Position numbers and translations under genes: made by a program. The notes below the pieces were generated by a model, which was not told where the DNA came from, searched no databases, and was given only the letters and a program-made list of their open reading frames with translations. A DNA stretch of 64,000 nucleotides, from NCBI GenBank assembly GCA_018366195.1, contig JAGZIN010000004.1, forward strand, positions 1 to 64,000, written 5' to 3'. Shown one piece after another: positions 43,983 through 52,329 of this stretch. This DNA comes from Butyricicoccus pullicaecorum. GTDB taxonomy: Bacteria > Bacillota > Clostridia > Oscillospirales > Butyricicoccaceae. Each line of letters begins with the position of its first letter. The stretch's first letter is position 1.

Positions 43983-44603
43983 ATGAGAATTAATTGTTTT
44001 GAGGAAATCAATGATATGGCGCTGGATACGCTGCGTGAGGTTGGCAGTATTGGTGCAGGCAACGCTGCAACTGCGCTCAGCAGTTTGCTGGGCAGCCGCG
44101 TTGATATGTCGCTGCCCAGTGTGCGTGTCATGGAATTTAATGAAGCGGTCGAACAGATTGGCGGCTTTGAGGCGATTGTATCTGGTGTTCTCGTTAAGTT
44201 GGGTGGAGAAATTAATGGCATCATGCTGTGTATTCAGCAGGTTGATTTTGTAAATGTGATTACAAGCAGCATGTTAAATCGTTCCGTAGAGGATTTCGAT
44301 GATCTCGATGAGATGGGAACCTCTGCATTGATTGAAGTGGGCAATATCATGATTTCCTCCTATATGCGTGCCATTGCTGACTTGTCTGGAATTAGACTGA
44401 CCATGTCTGTTCCCAGCCAGTCGGTGAATATGCTGGGCGGTATCCTGACGGTTCCGATGGCTGCCTTTGGAAATCAATCCAACCATGTTCTGATGGTGGG
44501 CGGACAGTTCAAGTGTGATGACAAAGAAGTGCATAATGACTTGCTACTATTCCCTGATATCAATTCACTCAACTATATTTTGCATAAATTAGGTGTATTG
44601 TAA
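43983..44603 (+). CDS. cheC: CheY-P phosphatase CheC
   Basis: 206 aa. Two pseudo-repeats each carry a [D/S]-x3-E-x2-N-x22-P site. The second is complete (SALIEVGN, Pro 22 residues later). The first reads DTLREVGS: Ser replaces the Asn that aligns the attacking water, so it may be inactive. CheC binds CheD and removes phosphate from CheY-P. It lies directly before cheD. Confidence 0.93.
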   Translation: MRINCFEEINDMALDTLREVGSIGAGNAATALSSLLGSRVDMSLPSVRVMEFNEAVEQIGGFEAIVSGVLVKLGGEINGIMLCIQQVDFVNVITSSMLNRSVEDFDDLDEMGTSALIEVGNIMISSYMRAIADLSGIRLTMSVPSQSVNMLGGILTVPMAAFGNQSNHVLMVGGQFKCDDKEVHNDLLLFPDINSLNYILHKLGVL

Positions 44604-44617
44604 GTTGGGTGAATAGA

Positions 44618-45106
44618 ATGAGTGAAACAGGAAAAATTGTCGTTGGCATTGCCGACATGAAGGTTGCCCGTCAGCAGGGTATGCTGGTTACCTATGCGCT
44701 CGGCTCCTGCATTGGAATTTGCTTATATGACCCTGTGATTAAGCTGGGGGCGTTGGTTCATATTATGCTGCCGCTTAATATGGAAACAGGCAGAGCGCAT
44801 GCTTTTAAGTATGCAGATACAGGGATTCAGCAGACGCTTCAGAAAATGCAGGCGTATGGCGCAAAGACTTCTCGTGTGACTGCAAAAATTGCTGGGGGAG
44901 CGAGAATGTTCGAGGTGCAGGGAGATGGTGCACTCGGCAATATTGGACAGAGGAATATTGACAGCGTCAGGATTATGTTACGCAAAGCTGGAGTTCGCCT
45001 TTTGCATGAGGAGGTTGGCGGCACAGTTGCACGTACACTGCTATTTGATGTTTCAACGGGGCAGGCCTGTGTGCGTTCGTATGGTAAACAAGATATTGTG
45101 ATTTAA
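44618..45106 (+). CDS. cheD: Chemoreceptor glutamine deamidase CheD
   Basis: 162 aa from ATG 44618; the SD (GGGTGA) is weak, suggesting coupling to cheC, which ends 14 bp before. The catalytic Cys is in YALGSCIGICLYDP and the His in GALVHIMLP, 17 residues later, with the Thr before Cys (VTYALGSC). CheD deamidates receptor glutamines and is a CheC partner. Confidence 0.95.
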   Translation: MSETGKIVVGIADMKVARQQGMLVTYALGSCIGICLYDPVIKLGALVHIMLPLNMETGRAHAFKYADTGIQQTLQKMQAYGAKTSRVTAKIAGGARMFEVQGDGALGNIGQRNIDSVRIMLRKAGVRLLHEEVGGTVARTLLFDVSTGQACVRSYGKQDIVI

Positions 45107-45160
45107 CGGGAGAACCAAAGGAACGCACGAATGGGTGCGTGAAGAAAGAGAGTGGTATAA

Positions 45161-46084
45161 ATGGCGGAATACAATAACAGTGGCATTCTGTTAGAGTCAG
45201 GCACGAATGAGATCGAAATTATGGAATTTACGATCCAGGGGAATCTATATGGTATCAATGTAGCCAAGGTGCGTGAAATTATGATGTCCGCACCTGTCAA
45301 GCCGATGCCGCATTCTCATTTTGCGGTTGAAGGTATTTTTAAGCCGCGTGACACCGTTTTGACTGTGGTTGATTTGCCAAATTATTTGACAGGAGAACCT
45401 TCTGAAAAGGGACCACGCGATTTATTTATCGTAACCAACTTTAATAAGATGTATATTGCATTTCGTGTGCATACGGTGGTCGGAATCAGCCGTATTTCAT
45501 GGGCAGATATTCAGAAGCCTGACAAGACGGTTTCAGGCGGCACAGAGGGCGTAGCAACAGGCATTGCGCAGTGCGGCGAGGATTTGGTCACCATTCTGGA
45601 CTTCGAAAAGATTGTCGCAGAGATTGCACCGGAAACCAGCATTCAAATGAGCGAAATCGACCGCATGGGACCGCGTACCGATCGCAATGTACCGGTTTTG
45701 GTTGCAGAAGATTCGGTTTTGCTTGGCAAAATGATTACAGAAGCACTCCATAAGGCTGGATATCACAATGTCACAATGTTTGATAATGGTCAGGAATTGT
45801 GGGATTTCCTCATGCTGCATGAAAAAGATGAGCGGCTGGAGGATTTGGTTCGCCTGATTATCACAGACATTGAGATGCCGAAAATGGATGGTCATCGTCT
45901 GACAAAGCTGGTCAAGGACCATTCGCGCTTTCATAAGATTCCACTTATTATTTTCTCATCGCTTATTTCTGATGAAATGCGGATTAAGGGCCGGGAGCTG
46001 GGAGCAGACCGCCAGCTGACAAAGCCTGAAATTGGTCATCTGGTAGATGTCATGGATGAGCTGCTTGAGCAGGTACAGAAGTAA
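45161..46084 (+). CDS. cheV: Chemotaxis coupling protein CheV (CheW plus receiver)
   Basis: 307 aa. The N-terminal CheW-like domain (about 20-155; MEFTIQGNLYGINVAKVREI, FKPRDTVLTVVDLP) is followed by a receiver (about 178-305). The phosphorylation Asp is in LIITDIEMPKMDG, and Lys in LTKPEIGHL. CheV couples receptors to CheA and gives phosphorylation-dependent adaptation. It may serve as the coupling protein because no cheW lies in the window. Confidence 0.95.
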   Translation: MAEYNNSGILLESGTNEIEIMEFTIQGNLYGINVAKVREIMMSAPVKPMPHSHFAVEGIFKPRDTVLTVVDLPNYLTGEPSEKGPRDLFIVTNFNKMYIAFRVHTVVGISRISWADIQKPDKTVSGGTEGVATGIAQCGEDLVTILDFEKIVAEIAPETSIQMSEIDRMGPRTDRNVPVLVAEDSVLLGKMITEALHKAGYHNVTMFDNGQELWDFLMLHEKDERLEDLVRLIITDIEMPKMDGHRLTKLVKDHSRFHKIPLIIFSSLISDEMRIKGRELGADRQLTKPEIGHLVDVMDELLEQVQK

Positions 46085-46111
46085 TGTAATTGTTGGAAAG
46101 GAGATGGGCTT

Positions 46112-47365
46112 ATGAACAGATATATTGTCAGACAGCCGGTAAAAGATGCAGAGGACAATATCATTGGCTATGAAATTTTGTATGATAATAGCCATGATGT
46201 ACTGAATCATCAGGGGGTCAGCGATTACGCAGCGGCTGATGCAATTTATAATTTTTTGAACGATAATTCGGATAAGCTATTCAAGGATAGTGTCAGCTTT
46301 ATGACGTTTACCCCGACATTGCTGTTTAAGAATACGCCCAAATTATTTGACCGCAAGCGTCTTGTTGTACAGATTGAGGATAATGTAATCGTTCACCCGA
46401 TGGCAACTCGAATTGTGCAGCGTTATCAGAGTGAAGGATATCAAATCGCAGTCAATGATTTCCAGTTCAACACACGTTATTTCAGTATGATGGATTATGT
46501 CGATTACATCAAGCTGAATATTTCGGGCAATACAGAGGCTTGGCTTGAAAATATGGTTCAGATGGCGCATAGCATGCACAAAAAGTGTGTTGCAACCGGC
46601 ATTGACAGCAAGGAGCTTTATGACCTTGCGCATCGTGTGGGGGCAGACTATTTTCAGGGCAGCTACGTTGCAGGCCGTGTTAAGACAAAGGTACATAAGG
46701 CAAATTATCTGCAAAGCAACTTCTTCCAATTGGTGGTTGAGGTGACCAAGGACGAGCCGGATATCGACCAGATTGAGGGGCTGATTTCACGTGACGCATC
46801 TTTGACCTATGCACTCTTGCGTATGGCAAATTCGGTATACTATGCTTCCCGTACCCATGCGTCTTCGGTTCGACAGGCGCTGGTTACGGTAGGTCTGGGA
46901 CAGATGAAGCAGTGGGTCTATTTGATGTCCTGCTCGCAGCAGGGTGAGGATTTGGAGGATTCCGAAGAATTCCTGCGCTTGTCCTTCCTGCGTGCAAACT
47001 TCTGCGCCGAGCTTGCCGGATACAGTAAGGTATTGCAGATTTCCAAATCTGAGGCGTATCTGCTGGGTATGTTCTCCACCCTGAATTACCTGATTGATGT
47101 CCCGTTGGAAGAATCCTTGTCGGAAATCCCGATTGCAGACGAGGTGAAGCAGGCGCTGCTGAAACGCGAGGGTACCGCAGGTATTCTATATTCGTTGGTG
47201 CTGACCTATGAAAAGGCAGATTGGACCACGATGACCGATTTGGCTGCGCAGCTCCAGATTCCAACCGAGGTACTGACAACCGTATACTTTGATTGCGTAG
47301 AAACAGTCAACAGTATTTGGGATAGCCTGACAAACCGTCATGAGGAAGACGAGACAAAAGCATAA
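46112..47365 (+). CDS. EAL-HDOD (YuxH-like) signalling protein, degenerate EAL
   Basis: 417 aa. The N-terminal half is an EAL fold whose catalytic residues are mostly lost: the EAL triad reads YEIL with no following Arg, the DDF motif is VNDFQFN, IKLN replaces the Asp after Lys, and the general region EGVET reads VATGIDS. The C-terminal half is an HDOD domain (ALLRMANSVYYASRTHASSV, ALVTVGLGQMKQWVYLM). Such proteins do not hydrolyse c-di-GMP as a rule, but bind nucleotide or partners. It ends the fla/che operon. Confidence 0.88.
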   Translation: MNRYIVRQPVKDAEDNIIGYEILYDNSHDVLNHQGVSDYAAADAIYNFLNDNSDKLFKDSVSFMTFTPTLLFKNTPKLFDRKRLVVQIEDNVIVHPMATRIVQRYQSEGYQIAVNDFQFNTRYFSMMDYVDYIKLNISGNTEAWLENMVQMAHSMHKKCVATGIDSKELYDLAHRVGADYFQGSYVAGRVKTKVHKANYLQSNFFQLVVEVTKDEPDIDQIEGLISRDASLTYALLRMANSVYYASRTHASSVRQALVTVGLGQMKQWVYLMSCSQQGEDLEDSEEFLRLSFLRANFCAELAGYSKVLQISKSEAYLLGMFSTLNYLIDVPLEESLSEIPIADEVKQALLKREGTAGILYSLVLTYEKADWTTMTDLAAQLQIPTEVLTTVYFDCVETVNSIWDSLTNRHEEDETKA

Positions 47366-47369
47366 AGAG

Positions 47370-47408
47370 AAATCCCCCACGAGACAAGGTCACGTTGGGG
47401 GATTTTTT
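47370..47408. terminator. Bidirectional terminator of fla/che and of parA-comFB
   Basis: AAATCCCCCA (47370-47379) pairs with TGGGGGATTT (47396-47405), with ACG-containing loop bases that can pair further, and T-runs both ways. It ends the plus-strand 31-gene operon and the minus-strand two-gene unit. Confidence 0.85.
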
Positions 47409-48201
47409 AATGATGTGGATTTGCCATAACGGTCATACATGCCTTTGTCAGCTGCGCCATAATGGAACCGCGATAGCGATGGTCGTAGAAATTCAGCATG
47501 GGTTCGATGGAATCGCGATCCAGCACGACATATTTCCCATTTAGAGAGGACAGCGTGAGTGCACGGGTATCCAACCAGCAGCGATGACAGGTACACATAC
47601 CAAGTTTTTCCATGAATTCGGTTTGGAACTCGTCAAGAATGGCTGACATTACGTTTACAAGCTCAAAATCATATTCCGGCTTTGTCTCAGGGACAGGCTC
47701 AGAAGAGACCGGTGCCGGACAGGGTTCCTCGGTCGTTTCTTCCGGTTCTTCCGGCGCGGCATCGGTATCCATCTCTGGAAGTGCCATGCCGGTTTCGGCA
47801 GCGATTCGCTCCGCAATTTTTCGGTCTCGTTCTGCACGTAAGGCATCTTCTGCTTCCTCTGCTTCCAGCTGCGCGGAGAGAGAGGCTTGAATCTGCTGAC
47901 TGATTCGTTCCTCCAAGCTTTGCGAGTTATCTACCAATGTCTGGAGCGGGGAAGGGGCAGATATCGCTGCCTGCTTGGTGGCAGAGCTTTGTTTGGACTT
48001 TGATTCGGTTTGTGCAGTCTCTTCTGCCAGCTCAGAGGTCGGCTCCATCGTATTGACAGGCTCTGTGGATTCGGTATGTTCAACAGAGCTGGAATCTATG
48101 GGGGGTGTTGCTTTGTTGACAGGTTCGGTAGATGTCTCAGAACTTTTTGGGTCGGTCAGCAGGCTCAATACATGAGAGGTTTTATTGCTTCTTCGTGCCA
48201 T
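47407..48201 (-). CDS. ParA-partner candidate with ComFB domain
   Basis: 264 aa, ATG behind AAGGAG. The first 17 residues are basic (MARRSNKTSHVLSLLTD). A Ser/Thr/Glu-rich disordered part follows (about 18-90), then a Glu/Arg-rich helix (about 95-135), then an acidic Pro/Glu linker (about 137-172). Residues about 175-264 fit the ComFB (late competence) family: NVMSAILDEFQTEFMEKLGM, zinc-type C203-x-C205-x2-C208, and the closing MANPHH. ComFB proteins have been reported as cyclic-dinucleotide receptors. The basic N-terminus recalls ParA-activating peptides of ParB, TlpT and McdB; that is an inference. It follows parA by 18 bp. Confidence 0.72.
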   Translation of the reverse strand: MARRSNKTSHVLSLLTDPKSSETSTEPVNKATPPIDSSSVEHTESTEPVNTMEPTSELAEETAQTESKSKQSSATKQAAISAPSPLQTLVDNSQSLEERISQQIQASLSAQLEAEEAEDALRAERDRKIAERIAAETGMALPEMDTDAAPEEPEETTEEPCPAPVSSEPVPETKPEYDFELVNVMSAILDEFQTEFMEKLGMCTCHRCWLDTRALTLSSLNGKYVVLDRDSIEPMLNFYDHRYRGSIMAQLTKACMTVMANPHH

Positions 48202-48219
48202 AAAGTGATGCTCCTTGCA

Positions 48220-48990
48220 TTAGACAGATGGAGAGGTTAGTTGAATAACCTCATCAATGAAACAGGAGTAGTCGGCTGCGGGCTTGGAATGGGGGGCATA
48301 TTGCAGCACGCTTTCTCCATGTGCAGGGGATTCTGCAACCACGACACTTGTACGAATGGTGGTATCAAAAACAGAGGAATCCAATTTTGCCGCAATTTCT
48401 TCTGCCATTTCGCGTACCTCGCGGGCAAGGTTGATGCGCGGATTGAATTTTGTAAGCAGAATACCTAAAACTTTTAGATTTGAATTGTAAAAATTGCGCA
48501 CGGTATCAATGGTTTCCTTGATTTGAGAGACCCCTAAAAGGCTCAGGATTTCCGGAACCATCGGAATAATCAGGGAATTGGATACCACATAGGCGTTGAC
48601 CGTCAAGATGTTCAGTGCCGGTGGGGTATCAATAATGATATAATCATAACGATCCTGTACACGTGCCAGCATGTTTTTAAGCAGAAATTCTCTGCCGGGA
48701 CGGTTAAATTCCAGTTCTGCACCAGAAAGCAGAATGTTAGATGGCACAAGATCACCAAACTCTGTGGTCACAACAACATCGTCAAAGGTGGCTTGTCCTT
48801 TGAGAACATCATAAACAGTATGACTGTTTTCGATATCCAACCCCAGATTGAATCCAAAATTTCCCTGCGGGTCTAGGTCAATACCCAACACATGCTTTCC
48901 CCGTTCATGCAGTCCGCTCAGCAGAGCAGCGGATGTGGTGGTCTTGCCGACACCACCTTTTTGGTTGGTTATTGCGATAATGTTAGACAA
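48220..48990 (-). CDS. parA: ParA/Soj-family ATPase
   Basis: 256 aa from TTG 48990, preceded by GGAGGG. Deviant Walker A KGGVGKTT (residues 11-18), Walker A' LGIDLDPQGN and Walker B YIIIDTPPALN are intact. The ending (RINLAREVREMAEEI, VVVAESPAHGESV) keeps the basic residues that allow non-specific DNA binding in Soj. It has neither the N-terminal activation helix of FlhG nor the C-terminal amphipathic helix of MinD. No parB gene is adjacent. It heads a minus-strand pair with the ComFB protein, between cheV/EAL-HDOD and fliD. A positioning role for flagellar or chemosensory parts is inferred. Confidence 0.88.
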   Translation of the reverse strand: MSNIIAITNQKGGVGKTTTSAALLSGLHERGKHVLGIDLDPQGNFGFNLGLDIENSHTVYDVLKGQATFDDVVVTTEFGDLVPSNILLSGAELEFNRPGREFLLKNMLARVQDRYDYIIIDTPPALNILTVNAYVVSNSLIIPMVPEILSLLGVSQIKETIDTVRNFYNSNLKVLGILLTKFNPRINLAREVREMAEEIAAKLDSSVFDTTIRTSVVVAESPAHGESVLQYAPHSKPAADYSCFIDEVIQLTSPSV

Positions 48991-49034
48991 ATTTATCCCT
49001 CCGTTATAAAATAAGTAGTCAAACTATTATCATT

Positions 49035-49040
49035 ATTATA
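49035..49040 (-). promoter_or_regulatory. Possible -10 of the parA-comFB unit
   Basis: TATAAT on the minus strand, 45-50 bp before the TTG start of parA. No convincing -35 is visible at the right distance, so the call is weak. Confidence 0.35.
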
Positions 49041-49133
49041 CTATATGTCGATAAAGAAGTATAGAGCGCGAATGAAAAATCAATTCTCCTATGTTTCGGG
49101 GAAGCCGCGTATAGAAAAAAGGAGTGAAATACA

Positions 49134-51497
49134 ATGGCAGTTAGTGGCGTATCAGGTAGCGGAACCAGTATTTATGGAAACCGCAATGTGCTTTCCGGTT
49201 TGGCAAGCGGCATGGATACAGAATCCATGATTGAAAACATGACACAGGCTACCCGCATTAAAATTGCACAGCAAAATCAAAAGAAAACCTTGTTGGGGTG
49301 GAAGCAGACTGCTTATCAGGGCATCAGCTCACAGCTCATTGAATTTTCTAAGAAGTATATGGATTATCAATCTCCAACTAACCTTCTGAGCTCAGCATTT
49401 TATGACCAGTCGATTGTAACTTCTGTTGGAAAGAACAACGCTTTGGTCAGCGCGTCCGGCAAGACAAACAGCAAGGTGGAAATCAATGGCGTCAAGGAGC
49501 TGGCAACCTCGGCAACCCACAGCGCACAAGGCAGCTTGAAGCCGGGTGACTTGGTGACAAAGGATTTTGACATTTCCAAAGAGCTTGAGCACTCTAAGTT
49601 GGCTGGTGGTACTTTAAGCTTCCAGTATGGCTCAACAGAATATACCATCACATTGAGCAAGGGAGCAAACTTGTCTACTCCTGAAAAGCTGGCAGAAGAA
49701 ATCAATAAACAGCTGGCAGAGGCTAAGATTTCAGGCTCTGATTCCAAGCTGAGTGATAAGATTTCTGTGAAAGTAGAGAATGATCAACTCAAGTTTACGG
49801 TTACTGATGCTGCGGGCAATGAGGTAAAGTTGACCGGTGCCGGAACAACGGTGAAGGAAGCATTGGGTTTAACTGATGATAAATTTAATAACGGTGGCAT
49901 AAACCTTGCAGATAATGCGAAACCTTTTACTGCCAATATCAACAAAGATAAGCTCATCGAGAAGCAGGATACCGCAGAATTCCTGACGAATAAAAAGATA
50001 ACATTCTCTTTCAATGGGCAGAAGAAGGAAGTCACACTGCTCACAGATGCAGATTTAGAGCGATTGAAAAAACCTAATGTAACAAATAAAAATGAAGAGT
50101 TTCAGAAGATACTGCAGGAGAAAATGGACGACGCATTTGGAGTCAATGCAGATGGCAGTAAGAAAATAACGATTGATCGTGACTCTGGAAATGGTCGATT
50201 GACTTTCAAGACCAATGCAGACAACATTTTGAAAATTACAGGTGGAGACGAAGATGTTGTTGGTGAAACCAGTGTCTTTGGATTCCAGAATGGGGATGGC
50301 AACCGTCTGAACCTGAACAACTCTCTGGAAAAGCTGGGCGTGAAGTTTAATGGCAAGGACAGCATGGATTTGGTTATCAATGGTGTGAAGATTGGCACAT
50401 ATAAAAAAGATGCAACCTTGAGTCAAGTCATGCGTGACATCAACGCCAACAAGGAAGCTGGTATCAATGCAAGCTACTCCGAAACCAGCAATAAATTTGT
50501 TCTGACAAGCAAGGAAACCGGCGCAGGCAGCAAGGTGGAGATTACAGGAGCAGACAGCTTAGCAGGTCAGCTGTTTGGTGAGGCAGATGAGCACGGCAAA
50601 GATGCGGTCATCAATGTCACGGTAAATGGCGAGGAAAAAGAACTGACCCGTCCCTCGAATGAAATCGACATTGACGGCTTGAAGGTGACCATTTCCGGTA
50701 CATTCGGCTATAAAGATGGAAAAATCGACCCGGCAGAAAAGGTGACATTCACCTCCAAGCCGGATACCGATAAAATGTTTGAAGCCATCAAGACCATGGT
50801 GGAGGATTACAACAAGATTGTAGAGAGCGTCTACAAGGAAATGACCACCAAGCCCAACCGTGACTATCAGCCCTTGACAGATGAACAGAAAAAGGAAATG
50901 AGCAAGGAGCAGATTGAAAAGTGGGAGGAAAAGGCAAAGGAAGGACTTCTCTTTGCAGATACCCAGCTGCGCAGTCTGCATGATGCGCTACGCTTTGTGT
51001 TCAATCCGGGCGGTGAAGCTGGTGCGAAGCTGCGCGCAATGGGTATTGAGCCGACCGACAACTATAAGGACGGCGGCAAAATCAAGCTGGATGAGTCTAA
51101 GCTGAAAGCAGCGCTGAACAGCAATCCGGAGGGTGTCAAGGATGCCTTCAATGCGTTGGCTTCTGACAGCGCAGACAGCAGCATTATGGATAGCTCGTCC
51201 AAGGGCGGTGTTATCACACAGCTGAAGGGTGTCATGGATCGCTTTGCTTCTACCTCCATTACAAAGCCGGGCATCTTGGTGGCACGTGCAGGTTCCCCAA
51301 GCTCGCCAAACTCCATGCTCAGAAATGCAATGAAGACCGAAATGGACAGCATTGACAAGATTTTGAAGAATCTGGATGTTAAATTGAAAAAAGAAATTGA
51401 CCGTTATAATTCCCAGTTTACCCAGCTGGAAATGCTGATTTCACAGATGAATGCACAGAGTGGTCAGCTTGCTGGACTCATGGGCGGCGGTATGTAA
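49134..51497 (+). CDS. fliD: Filament cap protein FliD, enlarged
   Basis: 787 aa, AAAAGGAG before ATG. The N-terminus (NVLSGLASGMDTESMIENM) and C-terminus (FTQLEMLISQMNAQSGQLAG) are the conserved coiled cap legs. The centre (about 190-560) is far larger than in B. subtilis or enteric FliD (450-500 aa), with added domains and AT-richer DNA (about 49700-50260). FliD caps the filament and folds incoming flagellin. It heads fliD-fliS-flgN-like. Confidence 0.95.
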   Translation: MAVSGVSGSGTSIYGNRNVLSGLASGMDTESMIENMTQATRIKIAQQNQKKTLLGWKQTAYQGISSQLIEFSKKYMDYQSPTNLLSSAFYDQSIVTSVGKNNALVSASGKTNSKVEINGVKELATSATHSAQGSLKPGDLVTKDFDISKELEHSKLAGGTLSFQYGSTEYTITLSKGANLSTPEKLAEEINKQLAEAKISGSDSKLSDKISVKVENDQLKFTVTDAAGNEVKLTGAGTTVKEALGLTDDKFNNGGINLADNAKPFTANINKDKLIEKQDTAEFLTNKKITFSFNGQKKEVTLLTDADLERLKKPNVTNKNEEFQKILQEKMDDAFGVNADGSKKITIDRDSGNGRLTFKTNADNILKITGGDEDVVGETSVFGFQNGDGNRLNLNNSLEKLGVKFNGKDSMDLVINGVKIGTYKKDATLSQVMRDINANKEAGINASYSETSNKFVLTSKETGAGSKVEITGADSLAGQLFGEADEHGKDAVINVTVNGEEKELTRPSNEIDIDGLKVTISGTFGYKDGKIDPAEKVTFTSKPDTDKMFEAIKTMVEDYNKIVESVYKEMTTKPNRDYQPLTDEQKKEMSKEQIEKWEEKAKEGLLFADTQLRSLHDALRFVFNPGGEAGAKLRAMGIEPTDNYKDGGKIKLDESKLKAALNSNPEGVKDAFNALASDSADSSIMDSSSKGGVITQLKGVMDRFASTSITKPGILVARAGSPSSPNSMLRNAMKTEMDSIDKILKNLDVKLKKEIDRYNSQFTQLEMLISQMNAQSGQLAGLMGGGM

Positions 51498-51522
51498 GGA
51501 AAAGAAAGGCAGGCCCAAAGTA

Positions 51523-51894
51523 ATGTACATGAATGGCTACGATCAATATAAATCGCAAAGTATCAATACCATGACATCCGGTGAGCTTTTGATGCTCCTT
51601 TATGATGAGCTGATGAAGCGGATACTACGCGCAGAGCTGGCGCTGGATCAGGAAAACTATGATTTATTCAGCCAGTCTGTCGATCGCAGCAGAGAAATCG
51701 TTCGCTATCTGGACGATACCCTCGACCGGCAATTTCCAATTAGTGCAGAGCTTTCGCGCCTGTATGAGTTTTTTCAGTTTGAACTGAGTCGTGCAGCTGC
51801 AAGTCGCAATAAGGAAGTTTTACAAGAGCTGAAACCACTTGTAGAAGAGCTTCGGAGTAGTTTTCGTCAGGCAGAAAAAACAGGTGGAAAGTAA
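51523..51894 (+). CDS. fliS: Flagellin export chaperone FliS
   Basis: 123 aa from ATG 51523 (an ATG at 51529 is also possible). The family core is YKSQSINTMTSGELLMLLYD, LIFSQSVDRSREIVRYLDDT-like YDLFSQSVDRSREIVRYL, and FEFFQFELSRAAASR. FliS holds flagellin C-termini before export. In Bacillus it also affects FliW access to flagellin. Confidence 0.94.
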   Translation: MYMNGYDQYKSQSINTMTSGELLMLLYDELMKRILRAELALDQENYDLFSQSVDRSREIVRYLDDTLDRQFPISAELSRLYEFFQFELSRAAASRNKEVLQELKPLVEELRSSFRQAEKTGGK

Positions 51895-51899
51895 AGCGT

Positions 51900-52295
51900 A
51901 TGGAAGATAAAATTTTACAGGAGCTTCTGGTACAGCAAAAAAAGAAATATATCCAGCTGACCGAAGTCTTGAATGTAACAATCCAGATGGCAGACGCAGT
52001 GGAACGCGATGACAACGTATCCATGAGTTTGCTGATTGCAATGCGGCAGGAACCCTTATTGGTGATTGATGAGATTCAGCAGGTAGTTGGGGAGCGACTG
52101 GAGTCGCTCCCCGCTGGCACAGCGGCGCATCTGCGTGCGCTGCTGACAGGGCGTGGACTGGAAAAAGCCGCTCCGGAGGAGCAGATGCTGGATCATCAGT
52201 GTCAGATGAATTTTCGGCTGCTTGACCGCATTGTCATGATTGACAAGCGGCTCAATAAAAAGGTTGGAAAAGAACAGTCTTACTACAAGGATTAA
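51900..52295 (+). CDS. FlgN/FliT-like flagellar chaperone
   Basis: 131 aa, all helical, five bases after fliS. Length, heptad-rich start (LQELLVQQKKKYIQLTEVLN) and position after fliS suggest a FlgN or FliT-type export chaperone for hook-filament junction or cap proteins. The family match is weak at sequence level. Confidence 0.65.
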   Translation: MEDKILQELLVQQKKKYIQLTEVLNVTIQMADAVERDDNVSMSLLIAMRQEPLLVIDEIQQVVGERLESLPAGTAAHLRALLTGRGLEKAAPEEQMLDHQCQMNFRLLDRIVMIDKRLNKKVGKEQSYYKD

Positions 52296-52329
52296 AAAAA
52301 TCGGTTCAGGATTTATTTCCTGAACCGAT
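52294..52329 (-). terminator. Terminator of the C39-like peptidase gene
   Basis: The 12-bp stem (52300-52311 with 52318-52329) is built partly from the last codons of the minus-strand gene, followed by a seven-base T-run on the minus strand. On the plus strand no T-run follows. Confidence 0.75.

Noticed and set aside
48220..48990. FlhG/MinD identity for the ParA gene
   Set aside because: It lacks the N-terminal FlhF-activating helix of FlhG and the C-terminal membrane helix of MinD, and its C-terminal part follows the Soj pattern.
49028..49054. Possible sigma-D promoter before fliD (GTCGATAA)
   Set aside because: The -10-like box is present, but nothing close to TAAA lies 15 bp upstream.
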